Source of the DNA: Micavibrio_B sp964399985
GTDB lineage: Bacteria; Pseudomonadota; Alphaproteobacteria; Micavibrionales; Micavibrionaceae
Reading direction: 5' to 3'
Length of the DNA stretch: 64,000 bases
NCBI GenBank assembly: GCA_964399985.1
Contig: CAYNRY010000003.1
Coordinates: 186,001-250,000, forward strand
Shown: piece after piece, positions 1-8,323 of the stretch
How positions within the stretch are numbered: position 1 is the first letter of the stretch
How the letters are laid out: the number at the start of each line of letters is the position of its first letter
Position numbers and translations under genes: made by a program
The notes under the pieces: generated by a model
Databases searched by the model: none
Told to the model about the DNA's origin: nothing
Seen by the model: only the letters and a program-made list of their open reading frames with translations

Positions 1-959
1 TTTCTTTCAGTAGGGTCGTTCAGATTACGCACATAATGATAATAGCCATCAACTTCGAGAAGAATATCAGCATTCTGATGCTTCAGGCGTAAATCAACTT
101 TTGTACCGAATTCGGGAATGAAATGATCTTTTTCAGCTACCAACAATCCGGCTTCTTTAAAAATCAGTGAAAGTGTTCTTTCCAAACGGCTGGCGGCAAA
201 ATCATCGTCACGTTGCAGGGCGGGTTTACGATAATGAGGCAGGTCGAAAATATAACTGGCCGCATTGATGGGGGTGATCAGCTTCGCGCCGATAAACAAG
301 TTTTCGGTTTTTCTCAATAAAATTTTGGCAACGGCATCCAGTTCAGGATTGTTAGAGATCGCTTTGAAAACAGCAAAGCTCCAGATCGACATAACCAGTT
401 CTTCGGCTTTGAAACAGTGCAACTGATTTCCGGCTGCCTTGACCCATTTTTCCAAGACGGAGCGTTCGGGGACTTTCCCCAATCGTGCATGGGCGGTCAT
501 GAAATCTTCTAAACTGTTAGGTCTAAGATCATCCAAATCAATAGACGATATAGAATTGAGAAAATTCTGTTTCGGAATAATCATCATCTGTGAAAAATCA
601 GAAAAATTCTTTATCAATTTTTTTGGCAACTGTCGTGTTTTACCAAGGCAATCAAACCAAGTGTCGAAAGCTGCGTGAGAGCGCAAAAAATCATAGGCTT
701 TATCGGGTAACTCATTCGACCTATAAATTTTTCTCGTTTGCTGAAGAATATATGTCAGATCCGAATGATCGAAATCATATTCTGGGAGTATGGCGTAATA
801 TTCGCCGATATCGACACTGTCCCAGGCTAGGATATTTTCAAAATAAGACAGGACTTCGATTTTGGATGGAAGTGGCGTTTCAGCCGCAGAGCCATGTCCT
901 GTAATATCGACAGTATCGCGATCAGGAAATTCCTGACTCTGTTCATTTTGAAATTCCAT
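1..959 (-). CDS. RAP-domain-like protein, 3' end cut by the window edge
   Basis: Reverse-strand reading from ATG at 959 stays open to base 1, giving about 319 residues without a stop, so the C-terminus lies outside the window. The first 240 residues are helical-looking and unrecognised (start MEFQNEQSQEF). Near the visible end come FGTKVDLRLK, then ILLEVDGYYHYVRNLNDPTE. The pattern VDL...iaiEvDGpxHf followed by a threonine/lysine-rich turn is the core of the RAP domain, an RNA-associated restriction-endonuclease-like fold known mainly from organelle RNA-processing proteins and some alphaproteobacteria and Legionellales. The role here is inferred only from that motif: possibly RNA binding or processing. 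It is divergent from acnA. A generic DUF559/Vsr-like nuclease fold is the main alternative, because these share the EvDG motif. Confidence 0.6.
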   Translation of the reverse strand, partial: MEFQNEQSQEFPDRDTVDITGHGSAAETPLPSKIEVLSYFENILAWDSVDIGEYYAILPEYDFDHSDLTYILQQTRKIYRSNELPDKAYDFLRSHAAFDTWFDCLGKTRQLPKKLIKNFSDFSQMMIIPKQNFLNSISSIDLDDLRPNSLEDFMTAHARLGKVPERSVLEKWVKAAGNQLHCFKAEELVMSIWSFAVFKAISNNPELDAVAKILLRKTENLFIGAKLITPINAASYIFDLPHYRKPALQRDDDFAASRLERTLSLIFKEAGLLVAEKDHFIPEFGTKVDLRLKHQNADILLEVDGYYHYVRNLNDPTER

Positions 960-1147
960 ACGCATTATTCCCTGTATAGCCATGCTGTAGCAAAGGATAA
1001 TGTTTTATGCAAATAAAAAACGGACGTTCCTACGCCATTCTGTAGCATTTACTGTTTCTTCAGCATTGCAGGGCATGATAAAATCCCTATGTCAGATTAC
1101 ACCACCTCATTTCACAAGATTTCATAATACTTTCAGGAGCTTAAGCC

Positions 1148-3826
1148 ATGACACGCGCTGGTCACGATACCCTCAAAACCCGTAAAACCCTCCATGTTGA
1201 CGGGCAGGCGTATGATTATTTCTCGATTACCGAGGCGCAAAAGCAGATCGGCGATATGTCGAGGCTCCCGTACTCCCTTAAAATTCTTCTCGAAAATCTC
1301 CTTCGGTATGAAGATGACCGCTCGGTAAATGTCGAGGACGTCAAAGCGATCAAGGCATGGCTCGACACTGCAAAATCTACCCATGAAGTAGCCTACCGTC
1401 CAGCGCGCGTGTTGATGCAGGATTTCACCGGCGTTCCGGCTGTTGTCGATCTGGCGGCCATGAGAGAAGCGATGACCGCGCTCGGCGGGAACGCGCAAAA
1501 AATCAATCCGCTTGCGGCGGTCGATCTCGTTATCGATCACTCGGTCATGGTCGATGCCTTCGGCAACAAGAATTCATTCGAGAAAAACGTCGAGCTGGAA
1601 TTCGAGCGCAATTTGGAGCGCTATGAATTTTTGCGCTGGGGCCAGTCGGCTTTCAGAAATTTCCGCGTTGTGCCGCCGGGAACAGGTATCTGCCATCAGG
1701 TCAATCTGGAATACCTCGCGCAGGCCGTCTGGGTTGAAGAAGACGAAGACAAAGCCGGAACCCGTATCGCATATCCGGATACGTTGGTCGGGACAGATTC
1801 ACACACGACCATGGTCAACGGTATGGGCGTTTTAGGCTGGGGCGTCGGCGGTATCGAAGCGGAAGCGGCGATGCTTGGACAACCTGTCTCGATGCTTATA
1901 CCTGAAGTTATCGGATTCAAAATTACCGGTTCGATGAAAGAAGGCATGACGGCGACCGACCTCGTCTTGATGGTCACGCAGATGCTTCGTGCCAAAGGCG
2001 TTGTTAATAAATTCGTCGAATTCTATGGACCGGGTCTTGATAATCTTACGCTGGCCGACCGCGCGACGATTGCGAACATGGCGCCGGAATATGGCGCGAC
2101 TTGCGGCTTCTTCCCGATTGACCAAGAGACAATTCGTTACATGCTGTTCACGGGCCGCGATCCGCACCGCGTGAAACTGGTAGAAGAATATGCGAAAGAG
2201 CAGGGCATGTGGAGAGATGCGAACTCCGCCGATCCGATATTTACCGATACGCTGACGCTCGATCTAGACGCGGTTGAACCGTCCCTCGCAGGACCGAAAC
2301 GTCCGCAAGACCGCGTGCCGCTCTCCAAGGCCGTTGAGTCTATCCAAGCTTTGATTCCGCAAACACGCAGCGTCGATGTCGAGGGTCAGGATTATAAACT
2401 GGAAGATGGCGCTGTCGTTATCGCGGCGATCACAAGCTGTACCAATACATCGAACCCGAGCGTTCTTGTCGCGGCAGGTTTGCTGGCGAAAAAAGCCAAT
2501 GAAAAAGGCCTGACATCCAAGCCTTGGGTCAAGACGTCGTTAGCGCCGGGATCGCAAGTCGTCACCGATTATCTAGATAAAGCGAAACTCTCGGAAGAAC
2601 TCGACAAGCTCGGTTTCAACCTTGTGGGTTATGGTTGCACGACCTGTATCGGCAATTCCGGCCCGCTGCCTGAAGAAATTCAAAAAGCGATTGAAGCATC
2701 CGATCTCACAGTGACGGCTGTTCTCTCCGGTAACCGTAACTTCGAAGGTCGCGTCAATCCGCAGACAAAAGGTAACTACCTTGCGTCGCCGCCACTAGTT
2801 GTCGCTTATGCACTGGCCGGTAATATGCAGATCGACCTGACAAAGGATTCTCTAGGCAATGACCATGAAGGTAATCCGGTTTACCTGAAAGACATCTGGC
2901 CGACGAACAAGGAAATCGCCGATACGATCGAATACTGCCTGACCGCGGACATGTTCAAATCGCGCTACGCCAACGTCTTTTTGGGGCCAGAGCAATGGCA
3001 GGCGATTCCGACCGCAGGTTCTTCTGAATCATATTCATGGAATAATAAATCCACCTATGTCCAAAACCCGCCTTACTTTGTCGGGATGCCGAAAACCCCG
3101 GGTAAAATATCTGATATCAAGGGCGCAAGCATTCTTGCAATCTTCGGCGACTCGATCACGACCGACCATATTTCTCCGGCCGGTAACATCAAGAAAGCGT
3201 CACCTGCAGGTGAGTATCTTCTAAATCACGGCGTATCTGTTGCAGACTTCAACTCTTATGGCGCACGCCGCGGAAACCATGAAGTAATGATGCGCGGTAC
3301 ATTCGCCAATATCCGTATCAAGAACGAAATGCTAGATGGCGTCGAAGGCGGTTTTACCAAATACGTCCCGACAGGCGAGCAGGAGTTTATCTATGACGCG
3401 GCGATGAAATATGTGGCGAGCAATACACCGCTGGTGATTTTTGCCGGTAAGGAATATGGCACAGGCTCATCGCGTGACTGGGCGGCAAAGGGCACGAAAC
3501 TGCTCGGCGTCAAGGCAGTGATCGCGGAAAGCTTCGAACGTATTCACCGTTCCAATCTTGTCGGGATGGGCGTGTTGCCGCTGGTATTCAAATCAGGCAT
3601 GACGCGCAAGGACTTGAATTTAACCGGGGACGAGCAAATCGCCATTACGGGTTTTGAGGAAGGCCTGAAACCGTTGATGGATGTTAAGCTCACGATCACA
3701 CGCAAAGACGGCAAAACCGACGAGCATCTGCTTTATTGCCGTATCGATACGCTGGATGAGGTCGATTACTTCAAACATGGCGGCGTTTTGAATTACGTTC
3801 TGCGCGATCTGGCAAGCGTCGCATAA
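1148..3826 (+). CDS. acnA: Aconitate hydratase A
   Basis: Cytosolic [4Fe-4S] enzyme of the TCA cycle interconverting citrate and isocitrate through cis-aconitate. The 892-residue product is the usual length of AcnA/IRP1-type aconitases. Visible signatures are DSHTTMVNGMGVLGWGVGG, the cluster cysteines in SCTNTSNPSV and GYGCTTCIGNSGPL, and the swivelling C-terminal domain with FGDSITTDHISPAG, NSYGARRGNHEVMMRG and YGTGSSRDWAAKG. The ATG is preceded by CAGGAGC about eight bases upstream, which fixes the start. It is a single-gene unit closed by a strong hairpin terminator just downstream. Nothing is missing or truncated. IRP-like RNA-binding moonlighting is known for the family but cannot be judged here. 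Confidence 0.98.
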   Translation: MTRAGHDTLKTRKTLHVDGQAYDYFSITEAQKQIGDMSRLPYSLKILLENLLRYEDDRSVNVEDVKAIKAWLDTAKSTHEVAYRPARVLMQDFTGVPAVVDLAAMREAMTALGGNAQKINPLAAVDLVIDHSVMVDAFGNKNSFEKNVELEFERNLERYEFLRWGQSAFRNFRVVPPGTGICHQVNLEYLAQAVWVEEDEDKAGTRIAYPDTLVGTDSHTTMVNGMGVLGWGVGGIEAEAAMLGQPVSMLIPEVIGFKITGSMKEGMTATDLVLMVTQMLRAKGVVNKFVEFYGPGLDNLTLADRATIANMAPEYGATCGFFPIDQETIRYMLFTGRDPHRVKLVEEYAKEQGMWRDANSADPIFTDTLTLDLDAVEPSLAGPKRPQDRVPLSKAVESIQALIPQTRSVDVEGQDYKLEDGAVVIAAITSCTNTSNPSVLVAAGLLAKKANEKGLTSKPWVKTSLAPGSQVVTDYLDKAKLSEELDKLGFNLVGYGCTTCIGNSGPLPEEIQKAIEASDLTVTAVLSGNRNFEGRVNPQTKGNYLASPPLVVAYALAGNMQIDLTKDSLGNDHEGNPVYLKDIWPTNKEIADTIEYCLTADMFKSRYANVFLGPEQWQAIPTAGSSESYSWNNKSTYVQNPPYFVGMPKTPGKISDIKGASILAIFGDSITTDHISPAGNIKKASPAGEYLLNHGVSVADFNSYGARRGNHEVMMRGTFANIRIKNEMLDGVEGGFTKYVPTGEQEFIYDAAMKYVASNTPLVIFAGKEYGTGSSRDWAAKGTKLLGVKAVIAESFERIHRSNLVGMGVLPLVFKSGMTRKDLNLTGDEQIAITGFEEGLKPLMDVKLTITRKDGKTDEHLLYCRIDTLDEVDYFKHGGVLNYVLRDLASVA

Positions 3827-3853
3827 CAAGTTTTCTACATAGTGCTGAAACGA

Positions 3854-3885
3854 AAAAGAGCGGGAAGGTGGTTTCCTGCTCTTTT
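3854..3885 (+). terminator. Rho-independent terminator of acnA
   Basis: A 13-base-pair stem (3854-3866 with 3873-3885, one G-U pair) around a six-base loop, with the right arm running into six T residues. It lies 28 bases after the acnA stop. Confidence 0.9.
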
Positions 3886-3942
3886 TTATTGACATAATGA
3901 TTTCACGATTGTTATATTTTTGTCTCAAACACGGAGAAACAA

Positions 3943-4140
3943 ATGCGTAAAGATTTCATGGCCGGGGCGGCTTTCGTTATAGTTGCGGGATGCGTAGCAG
4001 CCCGAGTAGTTAGAAATATTTTTGATGATGCTGTGGGCCGCAGCAATGAAGAAGTTTTTGGCAGCCCTTTTTCAGATACGCCCCTGCCGGTAAGCTATGA
4101 AGCAAAGAGCGATGCTCCGGCTTTAGGTATCGGCGCCTAA
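3943..4140 (+). CDS. Small putative lipoprotein, 65 aa
   Basis: Short protein beginning MRKDFMAGAAFVIVAGC. The hydrophobic stretch ending V-A-G-C fits a lipobox with Cys17 as the lipidated residue, so export and anchoring to the periplasmic face of a membrane is plausible. A plain single-pass membrane protein is the alternative. The mature part is short, acidic and proline-containing with no recognised domain. A good ribosome site (CGGAGA) stands ahead of the ATG. It lies between the acnA terminator and the zincin-like gene, on the same strand, and may be co-transcribed with the latter. Function unknown. Confidence 0.6.
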   Translation: MRKDFMAGAAFVIVAGCVAARVVRNIFDDAVGRSNEEVFGSPFSDTPLPVSYEAKSDAPALGIGA

Positions 4141-4182
4141 CCAGCCCTCTTTTATCCATAATTAAGGTTTTTCGTTCATACT

Positions 4183-5292
4183 ATGCGGATGAGCGAACCT
4201 AATTTTGATGCTTATCGCCGTTACACGGAAATCAGAGATTTCGCGCCCGTCGAGATTATCGAAGGCGGTAAACCGGGAACGCGCGACGATTTCATTCAGG
4301 TGGATTACAACGGCTTTCGTGGCCTCGACAAGGCGGCGACTGATCGCCTGATGGATAAATTCGCACAAGTGGCGGGAGATGGTCGCATAGTCGAGGAAGA
4401 TGGCGCGCCTGCGCTTGATACGCCACAAAAAGCACGTGATGTTTTTGAATCAGAAGTTTATCTTGCGCAAATGGATAGAAAACGGCTTTCCCAGAACGGT
4501 GGTGGTGCCAATATGGAAGAAAGCAAAATCGTATATCTGGATTCAAAAACGATTTCTTTCGATGAATATTCAAAAAGTTTGACGGGTGTATCGATTTCCA
4601 ATCGGCCAGCGGTAGATGAAAAATTATTCGATGCCTATACGCGGGAACATGAAACGGCACATCAAATGCTAGGTCTGCGGGAGGCAGGTTCGGACTATGT
4701 TGCTGCCGTTCGCATGCTACAGTCAAATCCTGGCCCTGAAACACGCGAGTTTCTTCAGCATGTAACGGATTTACGCGCGATTACCCCATTTCGCGTCAAG
4801 GATAAAATGGATTCTACCGGCCAATCGGATGGCCATGTTGCCCAAGTTATTTCAAGCTATGGTTATGGCTGCGCCACGGCTTTCGAAGCAGCGCTGAATA
4901 CGCCTCAATCGGACATCGAAAAAATGACACCCGAGGAAATGTACGAGAACGCGACAATCTATGACAGCCTGAATTCGGCAGATAATAAAGTGATGAATGA
5001 AAATGGAAAGAAGGTAAGGCCGGAATTTATCGTCCGTGAAGCTTTGCTTAGTGATGATGATAAAATCACGACTGCTAAGAGATACGAAGATACAAATATG
5101 ACATCAAAAACAAAGAAGCTGATTGAAAGTGGAAAATTTGAGAACGGAACTCCGGAGCGGCATATTCTTGAAGATTTGAACGCAGCCTCCAAACGTATGG
5201 ATAATGCTGTTGCGCAAGCAGCTAAATCAGACACCGCATATTCGCCTGCTATAGCTCCGTCAGTGTCAAATTCGCTACAGCCGAATATCTGA
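4183..5292 (+). CDS. Zincin-like protein with HExxH motif, function unknown
   Basis: A 369-residue protein with no signal peptide. Around residues 156-160 it reads REHETAHQMLGLREAGSDY: an HExxH motif (His156, Glu157, His160) followed by Glu167 and Asp171, as expected for a gluzincin-type zinc site. About 25 residues later comes a DLRAI motif. The same order, HExxH then an acidic E-A-D/S-D segment followed by alanines then DLR, recurs in the unknown protein at 52798-54249, so the two look like distant paralogues. The C-terminal 100 residues are polar and probably flexible. Protease activity is inferred from the motif only. ATG at 4183 or the second ATG two codons later could be the start; neither has a strong ribosome site. 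Confidence 0.6.
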   Translation: MRMSEPNFDAYRRYTEIRDFAPVEIIEGGKPGTRDDFIQVDYNGFRGLDKAATDRLMDKFAQVAGDGRIVEEDGAPALDTPQKARDVFESEVYLAQMDRKRLSQNGGGANMEESKIVYLDSKTISFDEYSKSLTGVSISNRPAVDEKLFDAYTREHETAHQMLGLREAGSDYVAAVRMLQSNPGPETREFLQHVTDLRAITPFRVKDKMDSTGQSDGHVAQVISSYGYGCATAFEAALNTPQSDIEKMTPEEMYENATIYDSLNSADNKVMNENGKKVRPEFIVREALLSDDDKITTAKRYEDTNMTSKTKKLIESGKFENGTPERHILEDLNAASKRMDNAVAQAAKSDTAYSPAIAPSVSNSLQPNI

Positions 5293-5298
5293 GGACGA

Positions 5299-6219
5299 TC
5301 AATCGATCTGGTTTTCTTTCTCAACTTTTTTGCGCAGCTCTTCGTTATGCATAAATTTTTCGGAATCGACGATCAACTGAGGAAATTCCGGTTTTTCGGG
5401 GCGGTAGGTAACTTTGAAAAAGTTCTCAAAATTTTTAATTTCGGCATTTAGGCGCGGCAGGCGGCGGCGGGCGGCATCGGCGGCTTTATATTCCTCGCCA
5501 TAGCGGATAATGCTGCCAAGTCGCAGGCCTTCATTCACGCGTCCAATGAGATAGGCATGGTGAATGCCTTCCAGAAAAGCGGCGCTGACGGTCAGGCATT
5601 GCGCGGCGCTTAAGCGGCGGTCCATGCTTTTCTCTTCCGCCACATAATTGAAATTAGTGCGGCGGATGGGCGAGCGCAGGATCATGGCGCAGCGGGCGCG
5701 GTTCTTGTTGATGTCAAGCACGACGCCGGTATCGGCCTGATGCTCAATGGAAACGGAGGTACCTTTTTCCGCGAAAATCTCTTCGGCGAGGAAAACCGAG
5801 CGCTCGTAATTTCCGGTATCGTTGCGGTAATCGCAATTCTCGATGACATCCAGAAAGCCGTGCGGGTCGCCGGAGCGAAAAATCAATTTCCCTTTGTTGT
5901 AGACGGATGCCCAGTTTCTTTCGCCAAAGGCGCCTTCAGCGTCATAGACGATATCATTCCAGGCTTGGGTAAAATCAAATTTTTCTTCCCGTGGCAGCAA
6001 GGGGCCATGGCGGAAGAAAGTCTGAACGATGCTCGACGCCATGCGAACACAGCCATACATGGACTGGGAACGGACGATAAAACGCTCGATGGTGCGGCCT
6101 GTCATATCCGGCAGGTTGAGGGCGATACGATTGCTGAGGGCAATAACGGGCGGTAAATCCGTCGCTTTAACCGGACGGATGATAAATTTTTCCCGCAATA
6201 GTGAGGTAGAAAAGTTCAC
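5299..6219 (-). CDS. Conserved-looking hypothetical protein, 306 aa
   Basis: I do not recognise a family. The start is GTG at 6219, chosen because GGGGAG lies eight bases upstream and no ATG occurs for over 30 codons. The product is soluble, mixed alpha/beta by composition, rich in Arg and Glu, with no signal peptide or membrane segment. The first 40 residues (KFIIRPVKATDLPPVIALSN) resemble the opening strand and helix of a GNAT fold (iRpat..D...i..l), but no acetyl-CoA loop is obvious later. It converges on the zincin-like gene, whose stop is only a few bases away. It is followed on the same strand by nothing closely coupled. Confidence 0.6.
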   Translation of the reverse strand: MNFSTSLLREKFIIRPVKATDLPPVIALSNRIALNLPDMTGRTIERFIVRSQSMYGCVRMASSIVQTFFRHGPLLPREEKFDFTQAWNDIVYDAEGAFGERNWASVYNKGKLIFRSGDPHGFLDVIENCDYRNDTGNYERSVFLAEEIFAEKGTSVSIEHQADTGVVLDINKNRARCAMILRSPIRRTNFNYVAEEKSMDRRLSAAQCLTVSAAFLEGIHHAYLIGRVNEGLRLGSIIRYGEEYKAADAARRRLPRLNAEIKNFENFFKVTYRPEKPEFPQLIVDSEKFMHNEELRKKVEKENQID

Positions 6220-6287
6220 TTGGATGGCTCCCCGCGGTAATAATACCAGCTTCTATTGAAAGCTAAACCTAAAAAATGGAGAATAGG

Positions 6288-7211
6288 TTAAGGGCTCGGG
6301 CTAAGCTTAGCTCTGGCCAGCATGGCAGCTTGGTGGGCTTCATGCATACGATAATGCCTGATAAGGCCATCAACGACTGCTTCGGTAATGTTGACTGGCT
6401 CCATGCTGCGGGTCGGGAAGCCCTCGGAAGCTTCACTATTCTCAAAACGGTGGCAGATGCCTCGTTTAATTAAATTATCGTGATTGTTATTGCTGGATAG
6501 CATCACAGTTTTTCCGGACATCAGGCATTCGGACACAATTGACATTGATGCTCCGAGAACAAGGAAATGGTCAGCCGAAGCAATCAGGCCGACATAAGGA
6601 TTGTAATCAGGGTTGGTTTTTGTGTCATGGGTTTGAATGTCAATTGATTGAGACAGGCCTTGCTCGATTATTTCGGTCTTTAATTTTTTAATGAAATCCT
6701 GCTGAATTTCGATCCCTGTTCTGGCCATGGCAGAAATATAGATGGTGGTTCGTGGGTCATCCGATGCCTTAATCATTCCAATCAGGCGTTTGCTGACCGA
6801 TTCTTGCCTGTCGTCATTCGAGGTAATATGCATGATTGCAACGAGCCTCTTTTGAATGTCGCCATGCTTGGCCGCAAAGATCTGTTTTTCCTGTTCGAGG
6901 ATTTCAGGAGTGAGGTGATGCGCAACTAGCTCTTCTTCAGCGTTTCTGTATGCGTAATAACTTAAGTTTTCATTCTCATCGTGAATTTTATAAAGCCCCT
7001 TATAGATGTCGCGATTCTTAAAAGTGAATACAACATCGGGCAACCCATTATCTTTTATGATTTGGTGGCATTCTTCGTTGTTTGCCGTTTGAACCCATGC
7101 ACGACCGGTTTTTTCTGCAAAAAGCTTACCCAGCATGCCATAGGATCTGCAATCCCCGCAGGTGGGATTTTCATCTGAAAGATCAATTAGAACATAGGAT
7201 GAGCCGCTCAT
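6288..7211 (-). CDS. ELM1-like (mitochondrial fission ELM1 family) protein
   Basis: The 307-residue protein shows the order of features typical of the ELM1/DUF1022 family, which has a GT-B-like fold: a HHLTPEILEQE segment, a strand-turn RTTIYISAMARTGIEI, then NPYVGLIASADHFLVLGASM and SIVSECLMSGKTV, matching the family pattern NPY.g.la.AD.i.vt.dS.smvsEa..tGkpv. The plant ELM1 protein acts in mitochondrial division. The bacterial members have no settled function, though the fold suggests sugar-nucleotide chemistry. This copy is at the short end for the family and its N-terminus (residues 1-60) is divergent with a CGDC motif. No clear ribosome site precedes the ATG. It does not overlap neighbours. 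Confidence 0.55.
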   Translation of the reverse strand: MSGSSYVLIDLSDENPTCGDCRSYGMLGKLFAEKTGRAWVQTANNEECHQIIKDNGLPDVVFTFKNRDIYKGLYKIHDENENLSYYAYRNAEEELVAHHLTPEILEQEKQIFAAKHGDIQKRLVAIMHITSNDDRQESVSKRLIGMIKASDDPRTTIYISAMARTGIEIQQDFIKKLKTEIIEQGLSQSIDIQTHDTKTNPDYNPYVGLIASADHFLVLGASMSIVSECLMSGKTVMLSSNNNHDNLIKRGICHRFENSEASEGFPTRSMEPVNITEAVVDGLIRHYRMHEAHQAAMLARAKLSPSP

Positions 7212-7255
7212 ACTGTTTACATAACAAAAATATATATATCAATCAAGTTTTTTAG

Positions 7256-7278
7256 ATTCCCGCTTTCGCAGGGATGAC
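7256..7278. repeat. GTCATCCC-type palindromic intergenic repeat
   Basis: Short hairpin unit ATTCCCGCTTTCGCAGGGAT followed by GAC, one dispersed copy of the family that also occurs at 11621, 45804-45975 and 63061. Confidence 0.7.
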
Positions 7279-7294
7279 AATGAAGGGTAATTTT

Positions 7295-7657
7295 TTAAAG
7301 CGGGAAATAGCTAAATTCCGGCTGCTTATCAGCAGAGGTTTTTGGCTTGCGGCGGTCGAGCCAGATTTCATCGGCTGTTTCCATCACGGCGATCGGATCG
7401 ATGCCGTGGAAGAGGGAGGTCAGCAAGCCTCCTGTAATCATATCGAGAGCCAGAAAGCCACCATACCCATCACTTTTGTTCCTCTGATGGTTGGCGCTTT
7501 CTGCAATCGTTTTTTTACTATACACACCCACATCGCGTCTGTCCGAAATGTGATGAACGGTATTTTCATTTGCACTGGAAGAAAATAGCCATTGGAGGGA
7601 GCCTTTTCTTTCTCTTTCTTTTCTGTCTAAAGTTTTTGCAAATGATGTTTCGTTCAT
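7295..7657 (-). CDS. Hypothetical protein, 120 aa
   Basis: Uncharacterised basic protein with a Lys/Arg-rich N-terminus (KTLDRKERERKGS) and a central apolar patch (GGFLALDMITGGLLTSLF) that could be a buried helix or a weak membrane segment. Purine-rich GGAGG sits unusually close to the ATG. It is flanked on both sides by dispersed palindromic repeats. No homology recognised; it could be a real small gene or a decayed one. Confidence 0.4.
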   Translation of the reverse strand: MNETSFAKTLDRKERERKGSLQWLFSSSANENTVHHISDRRDVGVYSKKTIAESANHQRNKSDGYGGFLALDMITGGLLTSLFHGIDPIAVMETADEIWLDRRKPKTSADKQPEFSYFPL

Positions 7658-7790
7658 GCCTCCATCATGTCAGGGGCGCGTGAATGAGCTTTTAATTTTG
7701 CCTTGTATTTTAAGTAATATAGGGGTGTTTCGTTTCGGATTTAGATCAAATTTTATGCATTATTTTTTACAGAGAGGGTGTGGAATTCTT

Positions 7791-7858
7791 GTCATCCTGA
7801 ACGCAGTGAAGGATCTTGATGAAGCTGAAAGAAGATTCTTCGCTTCGCTCAGAATGAC
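7791..7858. repeat. MITE-like inverted repeat of the GTCATYCTGARCG type
   Basis: A 68-base element beginning GTCATCCTGAACGCAGTGAA and ending in the near-complement ...TTCGCTCAGAATGAC, so the two arms of about 27 bases pair with roughly five mismatches. Elements with these ends are widely scattered in bacterial genomes. It lies in the 222-base gap between two small hypothetical genes, which otherwise holds only AT-rich sequence. Confidence 0.75.
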
Positions 7859-7879
7859 AATCTAACAGTCTGACTTTAA

Positions 7880-8245
7880 TTAGCCGTGCTGAAGAGAAAG
7901 GTTGCGCAACGCATCGCTGATGCAGTGGAAGTTATTACCGGCATCGATGACCGGAATATTCGCTTCTGTCGCTGCTTGTTTCATATCGTCACAAGACGTA
8001 ATGATTGCGCGGGAAAGGTGTGGCGTTTTCTCGGCGTAAATCTCGATAGCTTCTCGAGCGTCATCGCCTTTGATCGAGTCCCTGAATTTATGGCTTAGTT
8101 CCAGTCTTGAACGGGCAATGATGTCCTGACGGGTTGTAATGACAACCGAATGCGGATGCAGGGCGAAAATAGAATTCTCCAACGCGGATTTTTCAGGAGA
8201 AGGAGATGCGTCTCTATGGAACGCGACAACGAGAGAATTTTGCAT
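7880..8245 (-). CDS. Hypothetical protein, 121 aa
   Basis: Unrecognised soluble protein starting MQNSLVVAFHRD. The ATG at 8245 is preferred over the upstream GTG at 8254, because AAGG stands about nine bases before it. Alternating hydrophobic strands and helices (HSVVITTRQD, RAIITSCDDMKQAA, IPVIDAGNNFH) suggest a small alpha/beta Rossmann-like or flavodoxin-like fold. No catalytic motif is visible. It stands alone on the minus strand, downstream of a secreted protein gene. Confidence 0.5.
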   Translation of the reverse strand: MQNSLVVAFHRDASPSPEKSALENSIFALHPHSVVITTRQDIIARSRLELSHKFRDSIKGDDAREAIEIYAEKTPHLSRAIITSCDDMKQAATEANIPVIDAGNNFHCISDALRNLSLQHG

Positions 8246-8323
8246 CAGACACACCTTATAATTTACGCAGTGGTTCTAAGATACCAAATCACAGGGCAAT
8301 TAAGCAATGAATCCCGCCGCATA

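Noticed and set aside
439..904. Overlapping plus-strand reading frames near the left end
   Set aside because: They lie opposite the RAP-like gene, which has better composition and recognisable motifs; they are antisense shadows.
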